In this document: positions 17,910 through 26,116 of the stretch, piece after piece | Position numbering within the stretch: position 1 is the stretch's first letter | How the letters are laid out: every line of letters begins with the position of its first letter | NCBI GenBank assembly: GCA_029243545.1 | Contig: JAQWRV010000024.1 | Coordinates: 1-39,940, forward strand | Reading direction: 5' to 3' | DNA: 39,940 nt | Source: Rhodospirillaceae bacterium | GTDB taxonomy: Bacteria > Pseudomonadota > Alphaproteobacteria > Rhodospirillales > Rhodospirillaceae | Made by a program: the position numbers and the translations under genes | Notes under the pieces: model-generated | Told to the model about the DNA's origin: nothing | The model's database searches: none | What the model saw: only the letters and a program-made list of their open reading frames with translations

Positions 17910-18683
17910 TTAGTTGGCTGTTCGCACACCCTGGCTGACCTTGGGTGCGGTGCCTTTGCGGAAATAATACTCAAACGCTTCATCCATGCGTCCTTGGATA
18001 TAAGGAACGATGTATAGCATGGACATCATTTCCAATGCTCGAGCGTGCCGAATTGGGCCAACGTCAATGGTTTCAAATCCCATGGCCTGAACGATCTCGG
18101 CGACACGTGCTTTGGCATCAGCGTCATCACCGACCAGCGGAACCGTGATCGGACCACCGGCTGAATCGGGGTCAGCAATAATATGAAACCCAACAGTGTT
18201 GAAAGCCTTCACTACTTTTGTATTGGGGAGCCATTCTTGAATTATTTCGCCGGCGGAGGAGTCTGTTGCTGGCGCAAGAAATCCTCCTTCACCAGGAGCG
18301 AGGGCGTTCGTTACGTCCATAATGATCTTGCCATCTAAAGAACCAAGGTTGGGAACCACGTCTGAGGCTGGACCCCAGGGAATGGCAATGACGATGATAT
18401 CTGCAGCCTGGGCCGCCTCTTTCTGACCCATAACGCCGCTACCATTCCCGGTTGCGTCAACCAGGGCAGTATTATCGTCGGCGTCTGGCGTGCGGGAGCC
18501 GTAGATGACCGTGTGACCGAGTGACGCCAGGCGTGGGCCGATGGCGCCACCCATGCGGCCTGTACCAATGATAGCGATTGTTTCTTTGTCTGACATCTCT
18601 TGTGCCTCCAGATTTTGTACCGGTTGAGCGATGAAAAAGGCGAGGGTGAGAACCGTTATGATTCCGCGTCGGCGCAGTTTCAT
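17910..18683 (-). CDS. F420-reductase-like NAD(P)-binding protein (copy 2), two possible starts
   Basis: A 257-residue paralogue of 15780-16538. It has the dinucleotide motif [14 protein letters not shown] at about residues 36-49, [29 protein letters not shown] and [13 protein letters not shown]. From ATG 18683 (AAGGA ribosome site) it has a Sec-type signal: [20 protein letters not shown], ending near EAQ. A second start, ATG 18596 ([17 protein letters not shown]), has its own GGAGG 8 bases upstream and begins precisely where cytoplasmic relatives begin. The gene could therefore make an exported and a cytoplasmic form, or the upstream signal may be a recent addition. I annotate the longer form. 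Substrate is unknown. Confidence 0.8.
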   Translation of the reverse strand: MKLRRRGIITVLTLAFFIAQPVQNLEAQEMSDKETIAIIGTGRMGGAIGPRLASLGHTVIYGSRTPDADDNTALVDATGNGSGVMGQKEAAQAADIIVIAIPWGPASDVVPNLGSLDGKIIMDVTNALAPGEGGFLAPATDSSAGEIIQEWLPNTKVVKAFNTVGFHIIADPDSAGGPITVPLVGDDADAKARVAEIVQAMGFETIDVGPIRHARALEMMSMLYIVPYIQGRMDEAFEYYFRKGTAPKVSQGVRTAN

Positions 18684-18755
18684 AGCAATTTTCCTTGAAT
18701 GTGAGGTCGGTCATCATATCGCCTCTGATAAATCCGTCTACAGGGCGTGACGTTA

Positions 18756-19240
18756 TCAAAGCGCGCGAATATGCCGGACGACTGTTGCGGTATGACCGGA
18801 GTTCTTCGCGTCGGCGGCCTTCTTCCTGCCAGCCGTTCGAAGCGTTAAAATTTTTTGCGCTGCTTCATTGGTTTCGACGATATCGAGGAGCAAGTTTTTC
18901 AAATCGATAGACCGAAAATGCTCTTCAGCATGAGTTAGGAGCGCAGTACCTATTCCCTGACGTTGATGGTCTAGATGGACATTGAGCGCCCATATGTAAC
19001 CTGCTTCATCGGCACCAAGGGCGCCCTGCATATGATTGCTTCGCTCCGCGACCCAAAGAACTGCTATGCGATTGGTAATTAACGTGGCAATTGAATTTTC
19101 GGCGGTCAGGTCCTGATGGTGCCATCAGGCAATAATTCTGTGTTGGATGCGGACCAAGTGGTCTCGAGCAGCTTAATAACGGCCTCGAGGTCGTCTTGCC
19201 TGGAACGACGAATGACTATTGGAGAGGGGCTTGGGTCCAC
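18756..19240 (-). pseudogene. Decayed GNAT acetyltransferase gene
   Basis: Pieces of one GNAT-fold acetyltransferase appear in all three minus-strand frames. A GTG at 19240 with GAGG upstream starts PIVIRRSRQDDLEAVIKLLE, a typical GNAT first strand and helix. The middle, in a second frame, reads IWALNVHLDHQRQGIGTALL, the acetyl-CoA-binding motif A (RQGIGT). It continues to DIVETNEAAQKIL. The end, in the third frame, reads NGWQEEGRRREELRSYR, the usual C-terminal strand region. At least two frameshifts are needed; one lies at the A6/T4 run near 18847-18856. The longest open piece, 18756-19031, is only the middle and cannot fold alone. Apart from this, 18684-19384 holds the hairpin at 19308-19331. 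Confidence 0.7.
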
Positions 19241-19307
19241 GTATTTTGCCTCTGGACCGGGTCGTCCAGTATGACGGAGCGGTCCAACAGGCTCAACAAC
19301 GACGAAC

Positions 19308-19331
19308 GGCGCAGTCTAGATAGACCGCGCC
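19308..19331 (-). terminator. Hairpin downstream of rpsU, possible terminator
   Basis: On the minus strand, GGCGCGGTC / GACTGCGCC form a 9-pair stem with one G-T wobble and a TATCTA loop. It lies 54 bases after the rpsU stop. The following bases are only moderately T-rich, so termination may be inefficient or Rho-dependent. Confidence 0.4.
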
Positions 19332-19384
19332 GAATAGATAGTTTTAGAACCATTCCGGACTAAATTCCGGATTCAGACTAGTGG

Positions 19385-19591
19385 CTAAAAGCCCTCGCGT
19401 TCTATGCGTTTACGCTCAAGTTTGCGCGCGCGACGCACGGCCTCGGATTTTTCCCGGGCCCGCTTTTCTGATGGCTTTTCATAAGATTTGCGGAGCTTCA
19501 TTTCGCGAAAGATGCCTTCACGTTGCATCTTCTTTTTCAGGGCTTTGAGCGCCTGATCGACATTATTCTCACGTACGACGACCTGAACCAG
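19385..19591 (-). CDS. rpsU: 30S ribosomal protein bS21, apparent CTG start
   Basis: A 68-residue bS21, a small basic protein of the 30S subunit near the mRNA exit and anti-Shine-Dalgarno region. The sequence is unmistakable: [20 protein letters not shown], then [20 protein letters not shown] and an Arg/Lys-rich tail ending IEREGF. The usual first codon ATG is replaced by CTG at 19591-19589 (GCC CTG GTT CAG). A strong AAGGAG lies 7 bases upstream of it. No ATG, GTG or TTG occurs in frame between the upstream stop and residue 22, so CTG is the only sensible start unless there is a base error. The gene is divergent from def-coq9; this arrangement is conserved, and COQ9 homologues have been named after it. 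Confidence 0.9.
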   Translation of the reverse strand: MVQVVVRENNVDQALKALKKKMQREGIFREMKLRKSYEKPSEKRAREKSEAVRRARKLERKRIEREGF

Positions 19592-19663
19592 GGCTCGTCT
19601 CCTTTTTTCACTATAATTGTTCGCTGTGGGCAGCCCAAAAAGGATCAGACCCAGAAGGCGCGG

Positions 19664-19692
19664 TGTATATCATAGGGAATCCGGCTTGTGAA
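19664..19692 (-). promoter_or_regulatory. Candidate sigma-70 promoter for rpsU
   Basis: On the minus strand, TTCACA (-35) and TATACA (-10) are separated by 17 bases. The predicted start of transcription is near 19657, leaving a leader of about 66 bases before the CTG start. Assigned by eye. Confidence 0.45.
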
Positions 19693-19750
19693 GGCTTCTC
19701 ACGGCAGGATGCCCCCCAGAATAAGCTTGAATCCTGTGAAAAATTGCCAT

Positions 19751-19778
19751 TTGCCCTGGGGCGTTCCATCCCTATATT
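19751..19778 (+). promoter_or_regulatory. Candidate promoter for def-coq9
   Basis: TTGCCC (-35) and TATATT (-10) are 16 bases apart, with the -10 about 60 bases before the def ATG. It points away from the rpsU promoter at 19664-19692. Assigned by eye. Confidence 0.4.
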
Positions 19779-19837
19779 TACCTGCGCCTAGCGCTGTGAC
19801 GTAAACCATATCCATTTTCAATCATTCCTGCGATTTC

Positions 19838-20416
19838 ATGGCCATTTTAGACATAGCCCGCATGGGCCACCAAATTCTCAAAGGGCGTGCTCACGAAGTC
19901 GCCAACTTCGATAATCCCGAACTGCACGCCTTTGTAGAAGATATGAAGGAGACGATGGTGCATGCGGGTGGCGTTGGCTTGGCAGCGCCCCAGGCCTATG
20001 TGCCGTTACGTATTGTTATCTTTTTTGTCCCTGAGGGGCGGAACAATGGGCAGGCGGTCCCTCTGACTGTCATGATCAATCCTGTTATCACACCGATGGC
20101 TGAAGAAATGGAAGAAGATTGGGAGGCGTGCCTTTCGGTGCCTGGTTTGACCGGGGTCGTGCCTCGGTGGAGCAGAATTAAGTACTCTTTTCAGGATGTG
20201 GATGGATCCCTCAAGGAACGGACTGCAGATGGATTCCATGCCCGTGTTGTCCAGCATGAATGTGACCATATCGATGGTGTGCTGTATCCCATGCGCATGA
20301 TTGATCTGGCGACACTGTCCTTCACAGATTGCGACGATGGTGAAGATCCTGAAGCTGATGAAAACGCAGAGGACGGCTCTGAGCCTGATCATCATGAACC
20401 TGAGCCCGCGCTGTGA
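19838..20416 (+). CDS. def: Peptide deformylase
   Basis: A 192-residue peptide deformylase, which removes the formyl group from nascent proteins in the cytoplasm. The three motifs are present: GVGLAAPQ (45-52), EACLSVP (96-102, with metal ligand Cys98) and HECDH (140-144, two histidine ligands and the catalytic glutamate). The second motif has alanine where the classical enzyme has glycine (EGCLS). After residue 160 there is a strongly acidic, His- and Pro-containing tail of about 30 residues, which most deformylases lack. The stop overlaps the GTG start of the COQ9 gene by 4 bases. The genome may hold another deformylase elsewhere, in which case this could be the accessory form. Confidence 0.9.
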   Translation: MAILDIARMGHQILKGRAHEVANFDNPELHAFVEDMKETMVHAGGVGLAAPQAYVPLRIVIFFVPEGRNNGQAVPLTVMINPVITPMAEEMEEDWEACLSVPGLTGVVPRWSRIKYSFQDVDGSLKERTADGFHARVVQHECDHIDGVLYPMRMIDLATLSFTDCDDGEDPEADENAEDGSEPDHHEPEPAL

Positions 20417-21057
20417 CGGATAAAACGCATCAACGCGACGTGATCATTATGGCCGCGCTTCCACACGTGGTGTTTGACGGCTGGACGTTGGATGCTCTTA
20501 AACGCGGTGCTCGCGATGAAGGATTGGATGAGAGTGTTGTAGACATCCTATTCCCCCAAGGCCCTCGTGCAGCTGTCCGGCATTGGCTTGGTCTTGCCGA
20601 TAGACAAATGCTCGCAGACATAGCGAAAGCAGATCTTGATGCGATGCGGATTCGTGACCGGATTGCGTTCCTGGTGCGCACACGGCTTGAGCGGTGGACA
20701 GCCCATAGGGAAGCGGTTCGCCGCGCGCTGGCGCTATCGGTCATGCCTGGGTTTGCGGAAGATGGTTTGCGCGCTGGCTATTCCACAGTTCACGCCATGT
20801 GGCGCGCTGCCGGAGATCGCGCAACCGACTATAATTTCTATACGAAACGCGGGCTGCTCGCAGCTGTGTATTCTTCTACGCTGCTTGTCTGGCTCGAAGA
20901 CCATTCTGAGGGCTGTGCTGATACCTGGGCATTTTTGGATCGTCGCATTGCTGACGTTATGAAAGTTCCGAAAGTGCAGGCTAAGATCAAGGAAGTGGTG
21001 TCCGGTCTTCCTAATCCATTACGAATTCTACGTCGTGCCCGCCGTCGCGCGGCCTAA
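20413..21057 (+). CDS. COQ9 family protein (rpsU-divergent type)
   Basis: A 214-residue COQ9-family protein, a lipid-binding TetR-fold protein that assists ubiquinone biosynthesis in mitochondria and alphaproteobacteria. The family was once named for being transcribed divergently from rpsU, which is exactly the situation here. Typical features are the N-terminal VVFDGWTLDALKRGA region, the central helical block with MWRAAGDRATDYNFYTKRGLLAAVY (first 20 shown: MWRAAGDRATDYNFYTKRGL, about 131-150), and a basic C-terminus PNPLRILRRARRRAA. The GTG start at 20413 overlaps the def stop (GTGA), so the two are translated together. A ubiquinone-linked role fits with the ABC1-family kinase elsewhere in the window, but there is no direct link. 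Confidence 0.85.
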   Translation: MTDKTHQRDVIIMAALPHVVFDGWTLDALKRGARDEGLDESVVDILFPQGPRAAVRHWLGLADRQMLADIAKADLDAMRIRDRIAFLVRTRLERWTAHREAVRRALALSVMPGFAEDGLRAGYSTVHAMWRAAGDRATDYNFYTKRGLLAAVYSSTLLVWLEDHSEGCADTWAFLDRRIADVMKVPKVQAKIKEVVSGLPNPLRILRRARRRAA

Positions 21058-21076
21058 GCGCCCTAGCCATCCAAAG

Positions 21077-21876
21077 TTATTCTTTGAAGGGCTTTCTAAA
21101 CTTTAGGGCAAACCGGTGGGTCTCGCCGCGTAGATCTTTTTGAAAGGCGATTACGTTCAGGGGGCCGTTTAAGTTCTCCAGCACGTCTGTCTCTCCGGCT
21201 AATTCAAAACCGGCCTCAAGTACCTGTTCGACAACCACATACCGCTTGATGCGATGAATACCCCAGACGTCGGTAATGCCCATACCAGGGGCTGCGTGAT
21301 GGTCGACAATGCTGCCAATGCCTCCTGGTTTGAGGGCTTTGTAAATGGCTTTGTTCATCGCCGCCCGGTCTGTGCCAAGCCAAATGTATCGTGATAGAAG
21401 AGGACCATGTAGGCCCCATCCAATGCGTCATCCGGAATTTGTGGGTCCTCTAGTTCAGAGATAATTTCCATCACGTTGGTTAAGCCGGATACTTTTACGC
21501 GGGGACCGAGGGGTGTGCCTTCCGTGCCCCTTCCCGCGATGAAACTATTATTGTGTCCATACACGGTTCCGTTTGGGCCGACCATTTCAGACAATACGCC
21601 TATGTAATATCCACGTGAGGCCATAAATTCTGCGACCGTATAGCCTCGCTCAAGCCGGAAGAAAGCCATGACCTTGCCGGGCCGTCTGCCAGCGTCACGG
21701 TCTTTGTCATCATCAGGCCGGCTGCCAGCCTTGATGGCGGTTTTCATGAAATCAGGCACCACGATCTCGTCGCCAGCCACAACGGCTACCGCTTTCTCTT
21801 TAGCAAGGGCTGGAAAAATGACGAAAATGACTAGAGCAGTCGCACAGAGGGCGCGGGAGAACATGAAGAACCTCAT
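21077..21876 (-). pseudogene. Frameshifted exported COG4798-type methyltransferase
   Basis: Two consecutive minus-strand frames together match the intact paralogue at 22624-23415 from end to end. The first (21876-21355, 173 codons) has a signal peptide (ALCATALVIFVIFPALA), DRDAGRRPGKVMAFFRLERG and YMVLFYHDTFG, then ends at LAQTGRR. The second (21358-21077) continues MNKAIYKALKPGG and VDHHAAPGMG. In the second frame the codons just before that ATG read GTDRAA, matching NTNRAS in the paralogue, so the break is a one-base shift within 21370-21382 rather than two genes. The ATGA overlap at the junction is a coincidence of that shift. It is either a recent pseudogene or a sequencing error. Confidence 0.75.
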
Positions 21877-21973
21877 TCATAGCGGCGGCGGCTATCATGA
21901 CAACCTGCACAAGGCTTGTCCTGTGAAATGAGATCGCGCAAAATGACCCAGCGGTGAAAGAAGGAGAGCGGAT

Positions 21974-22612
21974 ATGATGAGATTTGAAGCCAAATCGGCG
22001 GCTTTACTGTTGATCGATCTACAAGTGGGTTTCTGCTCCCCTGAAGGCCATACCGGCAAGAAAATCGACGTTTCCGGGTTCAACCCTGTCCTAGAGTCAG
22101 CAAGGCGTCTGGCAGAAGCATCCCGTGCTGTCGGCATGCCCGTTATTTTTACGACGATGGCTTTCGCCCCGGATTACTCCAATGGTGGCTTAACGACGTC
22201 CGAACTGAGACCTAATCTTCAAGCCGAAAACGCTTTGCGCGACGATAGGCCTGACCGGGAAATAATGCCCATCCTGAATCCACAGCCAGAAGACGACATC
22301 ATCGAAAAGCAGCGTTACTCAGCGATGATTAAGTCACCGCTGCCCGCCCTTCTTAAGAAGCGCGGTATCGACCGTGTCGTTGTCGGGGGCGTGACTACGT
22401 CCATGTGTGTTGAAAGTACGGTCCGGGACATGGCCATGATGGATTACCGCGTCTTTGTGGTCCCTGAAGCTTGCGGTGATCTCCGGCCCGAATTCCACGA
22501 AAACTCGATGTATATGTTTAAGACGGCATTTGGTCGGGTGGTGCCTGAAGCAGATATGCTTCTGGCGATCGAAGCTGGCGCGGCCGACTTCGCTCACCAG
22601 ACGCTAACTTAA
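21974..22612 (+). CDS. Cysteine hydrolase, isochorismatase family
   Basis: A 212-residue alpha/beta hydrolase of the isochorismatase superfamily, which includes isochorismatases, nicotinamidases and N-carbamoyl amidohydrolases. The catalytic triad is visible: Asp15 in LLLIDLQ, Lys112 in EKQRYSAM, and Cys145 in TTSMCVEST, the last preceded by the cis-peptide region GGVTT. There is no signal peptide, so it is cytoplasmic. The start has GGAGAG about 6 bases upstream. It lies alone on the plus strand between the two exported methyltransferase paralogues, divergent from the frameshifted copy and convergent with the intact one. Residues that would define the substrate are not diagnostic by eye. Confidence 0.85.
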   Translation: MMRFEAKSAALLLIDLQVGFCSPEGHTGKKIDVSGFNPVLESARRLAEASRAVGMPVIFTTMAFAPDYSNGGLTTSELRPNLQAENALRDDRPDREIMPILNPQPEDDIIEKQRYSAMIKSPLPALLKKRGIDRVVVGGVTTSMCVESTVRDMAMMDYRVFVVPEACGDLRPEFHENSMYMFKTAFGRVVPEADMLLAIEAGAADFAHQTLT

Positions 22613-22615
22613 ATT

Positions 22616-22630
22616 GGGCTAATTTAGCCC
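22616..22630. terminator. Short inverted repeat between convergent genes
   Basis: GGGCT and AGCCC flank AATTT, and the repeat extends to a 7-base symmetrical GGGCTAA / TTAGCCC. It spans the 11 bases between the stops of the hydrolase and the methyltransferase, followed by GGTTTC. It may be a weak bidirectional terminator. Confidence 0.3.
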
Positions 22631-23415
22631 GGTTTCTTAAACTTAAGCACCATGCGGTGTGTGTTGCCGCGAACTGCTGGGGAAAACGCACTCACGTCCA
22701 TGGGATCATCGAGATTTTCTAGTAAGTCCGTTTCAGCAGCGAGTTCGAACCCGGCAGCGGTGATTTCATCAACGACGATATGACGCTCAATGCGATGTTT
22801 CTTCATTGTGTCGAGCACGCCCATCCCAGGTGAGGCATGGTGGTCTATGATACCGTAGATGCCACCCGGCTTGAGGGATTCGTATATGGCCTTGTTCATG
22901 CTCGCGCGGTTCGTATTAAAGCCGCCAGCGGTATCGTGATAAATCAAGACGATAAAGACGGCATCCATTTCACCCTTTGGCAGCCCACTGTCTTCCAACT
23001 CAAAAATAACTTCCTCCACATTGGTGAGACGGTCTGCTGCGACGCGTTTCAAGAGCGGAGACCCTTCTTTCTGCCGACCCATAAACCATTCATTGGCCTG
23101 GCCATAAACTTTACCGCTGTCGCCGACAATACCTGAAAGAACTGCAGCGTAATAACCGCCCGCAGTAATTAGTTCGGCTACGTTGTCTCCAGGTTTGACA
23201 CCAAAGAACGCCATGGCTTTGGCCGGCTGACGCCCGGCGTCCCGTTCCTTGTCAGAACCGGGACGTTTAGGGCTGGCGATAGCGTTTGCGATGTAGCTAG
23301 GTACGACAATGTCATCACCCGATACATACTTAGCCGCCAGCTGCGCTGAGGCCGGCGGTGCGTGCAACGCAACCGCAGCCAATAAAGCGACTGACAAAAA
23401 AACTAGCCTCGCCAT
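22624..23415 (-). CDS. Exported COG4798-type methyltransferase
   Basis: A 263-residue protein that I recognise as the predicted-methyltransferase family COG4798, whose members usually carry a signal peptide. Residues 1-24 form the signal (LVFLSVALLAAVALHAPP, ending SAQ). Then come DKERDAGRQPAKAMAFFGVK and GDNVAELITAGGYYAAVLSG, the latter a variant of the SAM-binding motif I. IYHDTAGGFNTNRASMNKAI, KPGGIYGIIDHHASPGMG and a C-terminal MVLKFKKPG complete it. SAM is not expected in the periplasm, so either the fold has another job or it acts before export. The frameshifted copy at 21077-21876 is its paralogue, with the cysteine hydrolase gene between them. Confidence 0.8.
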   Translation of the reverse strand: MARLVFLSVALLAAVALHAPPASAQLAAKYVSGDDIVVPSYIANAIASPKRPGSDKERDAGRQPAKAMAFFGVKPGDNVAELITAGGYYAAVLSGIVGDSGKVYGQANEWFMGRQKEGSPLLKRVAADRLTNVEEVIFELEDSGLPKGEMDAVFIVLIYHDTAGGFNTNRASMNKAIYESLKPGGIYGIIDHHASPGMGVLDTMKKHRIERHIVVDEITAAGFELAAETDLLENLDDPMDVSAFSPAVRGNTHRMVLKFKKPG

Positions 23416-23537
23416 GATTATGTTCCCTTCCTAGGAATTTGTTGGAGCAACGGTCATATGCTCGTGCGTGATAATAGGGTGCCACCACCAGAGCGGCTGT
23501 GACAACAGAAGATCAGCTAGATATACCGACAGGCGGC

Positions 23538-25964
23538 CTAAAACTCTAGTTTGAGGCCGATTTGGGGAAAAACCCCGAAGTCTCCAATGACGTTCATGCC
23601 GCGGCGCTCATCCCATTCAAGAGAGCTGACATTGTTGCGGCCGTATGCGTTGATGATGTCGAGGAACGTCACAAGGCTGACATTGCCGACCCGGCGCCGA
23701 TAATCGATACGAATATTGAGGGAATGGTAATCGGGTAAACGGTTAATATTGTTTGCCGTGAGTTCCTTTGAGAACCGAACAAAGTTAGGATCGTTAAAAA
23801 CGTTTTCGTTGATGATAAAAGTATCTGTTGGTCTGCCGGACGCATATTTCCATTTCGCGGCAACGGACCAACGGTCGTTGGGCTCCCACGCGCTGCCGAA
23901 GGTAAACGAATGAGGCCGGTTGAAGTCGGCGTTGTAGGCGAGGGTGCCGTCGTTATCATTTCGTCGGGACCGCGAGTAGGAATAGGTCATAAGGGCTGAC
24001 CACTTACCAATCATACGCCGTTCAAGGCTGATATCGATTCCAGTCGCATGCCCATTCCCATCGTTGTTCGCCAATCCAGATGTAGCGTCGCCGAGTACGA
24101 CAAGGTCTTTTAGAGCTTGATAATAAACTTCTGCAGAGAAGCGGCCTGCCGTTCTGATGAAATGCTCCAATCCAAGGCTAACCTGGTCGGTGCGCTCGCT
24201 TTTGAGTTTGCTGTTGGCAGAGTCAGAGGCGAGATCCAAGAAGCGGGGCTGCTGGAAATACACGCCAGCAGTCGCAGAAAACTTTGTCTTAGGCATAGCT
24301 TGCCACGTTGTGGATAAGCGCGGCGACCAGACCGACTGGTTTGAGAAGCCGTCGCGGTCGAACCGAATACCAGGACGGAGCGTAACATTGCCGAAAGTAA
24401 AGGCGTGGTCCAGGTATGTGGCATAACGTGTTTCACTAGTGCTATAGGCCGAATTGAAACGGACTGGTGTCAGTACAACAAATTTCTGAGACGGGTCCGG
24501 ACGAAAATCGTTTTGATCGTAGACGTACACATTGAAGTCGCCAGACAGGCGGGTGTCAAAATCCAACTTGATACGGGATAGGCGGACGCCCATCGAGAGC
24601 AAACCCATACCGGTTTCTATGGAGAAATCGCTGCGCCATCCGAGTTCCTGCTCGTTTTCCTGAATGGTCAAAACATCCTCTCGGATAGGGATGGTTTGGG
24701 CGGTCGGCTCTGGTCTGGCGAGGTCGGGAAAGGTTTCGCCTTGGCTGTTGGTTTTACCGCTGTCACGCAGAAAGACAGCGTTGGTTAGTTGTCCGGTTTG
24801 TCCGCCGAGCCATGTCCATGTGCCGCCCACGAGCAGGCTTTCTTGCTCGCTGCGCAATAAGTCAGAATCCTCTAAGTCTGGCGATTTCAAAACATTTTCG
24901 ATGTCGCGGACGAAATCTTCGGGAGAGTAGATGGCCAAGAGCTCAACGGTGTGGTCACCGGACAGGTTGGTAACAGACTTAAAAATGATGTCACCGATCT
25001 CGGGGTCGCCAAGGTCATCCTGCCCAATCAGTTTGAATACGTTGCCGAAGTCAAAATACCGGGCGGAGAGTAGGATGCTTGTGTTGTCGGCGAAATAGCT
25101 AGGTCCGTCGTAGGTTAGCTCACCACCGGCTAAATCTAGCCGTGCACTGACGGTGGGTGTGATGGGATTGCCCTCTGCAATGTCCAGCTGGAGGAGGGAC
25201 CCATTGCGTCCACTGTAGGCCGCGCTCCAGCCTCCCGGCTCAAAGGAAGCCCCACCAATGATATTGGGTGCAAAAATAGAGAAACGGCCGCCTCCACCGA
25301 TATCCTCGTCTTCACCGAGGGTTTGATCGAAATGAACCACTTTGTCGAATGGGATGCCATCGATCAGGATGAGATTATCGCGCGGGCCACGTCCCCGCAC
25401 TGTGAAATTCGAAAATTCACCGGTTGATATAACGCCGGGGAGGGAGTCTAACCCACGAAAGATGTCGCCACCTGTTCCAGGTGCTGTTCTGATGTCTTCA
25501 CGGCTAATGCGTGTTGCGGTGACGGCTGCGAAAGGGTCTGTGCCGATGGCAGTGCTAGTGACCGTAATTTCCTCAAAGCTTGAGGAGATCGGTGCAAGTG
25601 CGAAATCTGTGACTGTAACTTTACCTACCACAGCGCGAACATTTTGATCCGCAGCGGAATTGTATCCTTCTACTTCTATTTGGACCGTAAAAACGCCATC
25701 GCTGGGTGAGTTGAAAGAATAGCGCCCGGTACTGTCTGTTGTGAGTCTCTGTTGCTCAATGCCGTTATCGATTAATCGGGCGATAGCACCTTGGACGGCC
25801 CGAAGCGTGAGAGTGTCTATGATGGTGCCAGTTAAAGTGGCTGAGTCGCTAGGTTGAGATTGGGCATGCACTGCGTATGTGCTGGGGCTTACGAGCAAAA
25901 ACCATGCACACAACAAGGTAAGTATTCGGACTAATATTTTAGGCAGCATGTTGCGGTCCAGCAA
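23538..25964 (-). CDS. TonB-dependent outer membrane receptor
   Basis: An 808-residue outer membrane receptor driven by TonB. A signal peptide covers about 1-34 (ending AVHAQ). A carboxypeptidase-regulatory-like beta sandwich follows (about 42-125, with GTIIDTLTLRAVQGAIARLI and TDSTGRYSFNSPSDGVFTV), as in many receptors for large or unusual ligands. The plug (about 130-245) includes RISREDIRTAPGTGGDIFRG and GRGPRDNLILIDGIPFDKV. The remainder is a 22-strand-type barrel that ends in the required phenylalanine (IGLKLEF). There is no siderophore-specific signature, and no transporter or regulator sits beside it, so the ligand is unknown. It is monocistronic, transcribed away from 25965-26116. A 12-base palindrome, TTATACGTATAA, lies at 26027-26038 about 63 bases upstream. 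Confidence 0.92.
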   Translation of the reverse strand: MLDRNMLPKILVRILTLLCAWFLLVSPSTYAVHAQSQPSDSATLTGTIIDTLTLRAVQGAIARLIDNGIEQQRLTTDSTGRYSFNSPSDGVFTVQIEVEGYNSAADQNVRAVVGKVTVTDFALAPISSSFEEITVTSTAIGTDPFAAVTATRISREDIRTAPGTGGDIFRGLDSLPGVISTGEFSNFTVRGRGPRDNLILIDGIPFDKVVHFDQTLGEDEDIGGGGRFSIFAPNIIGGASFEPGGWSAAYSGRNGSLLQLDIAEGNPITPTVSARLDLAGGELTYDGPSYFADNTSILLSARYFDFGNVFKLIGQDDLGDPEIGDIIFKSVTNLSGDHTVELLAIYSPEDFVRDIENVLKSPDLEDSDLLRSEQESLLVGGTWTWLGGQTGQLTNAVFLRDSGKTNSQGETFPDLARPEPTAQTIPIREDVLTIQENEQELGWRSDFSIETGMGLLSMGVRLSRIKLDFDTRLSGDFNVYVYDQNDFRPDPSQKFVVLTPVRFNSAYSTSETRYATYLDHAFTFGNVTLRPGIRFDRDGFSNQSVWSPRLSTTWQAMPKTKFSATAGVYFQQPRFLDLASDSANSKLKSERTDQVSLGLEHFIRTAGRFSAEVYYQALKDLVVLGDATSGLANNDGNGHATGIDISLERRMIGKWSALMTYSYSRSRRNDNDGTLAYNADFNRPHSFTFGSAWEPNDRWSVAAKWKYASGRPTDTFIINENVFNDPNFVRFSKELTANNINRLPDYHSLNIRIDYRRRVGNVSLVTFLDIINAYGRNNVSSLEWDERRGMNVIGDFGVFPQIGLKLEF

Positions 25965-26116
25965 TCTGTGTCACGAATGCCAGGTCATTATTAAACTAGC
26001 GAGCAGACACTGACTTCATTTAAGACTTATACGTATAAAACGCCAAAAGGGACTGATAAATTTGACTTTTTTCAGATGACTGTTGAACCCGATTTTAAGA
26101 ATGGGCGGCGTTCTTG

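Noticed and set aside
15780-18683. Evidence of coenzyme F420 metabolism
   Set aside because: The family name comes from archaeal enzymes. No F420 biosynthesis gene is present, and many bacterial relatives simply bind NADP.
18756-19031. An intact 91-residue GNAT protein
   Set aside because: It lacks the first strand and helix and has the wrong C-terminus; both missing parts are found in the other two frames.
21077-21358. A separate 93-residue gene starting at MNKAIY, coupled by ATGA
   Set aside because: The codons before that ATG still match the paralogue in the same frame, so it is the second half of a frameshifted gene.
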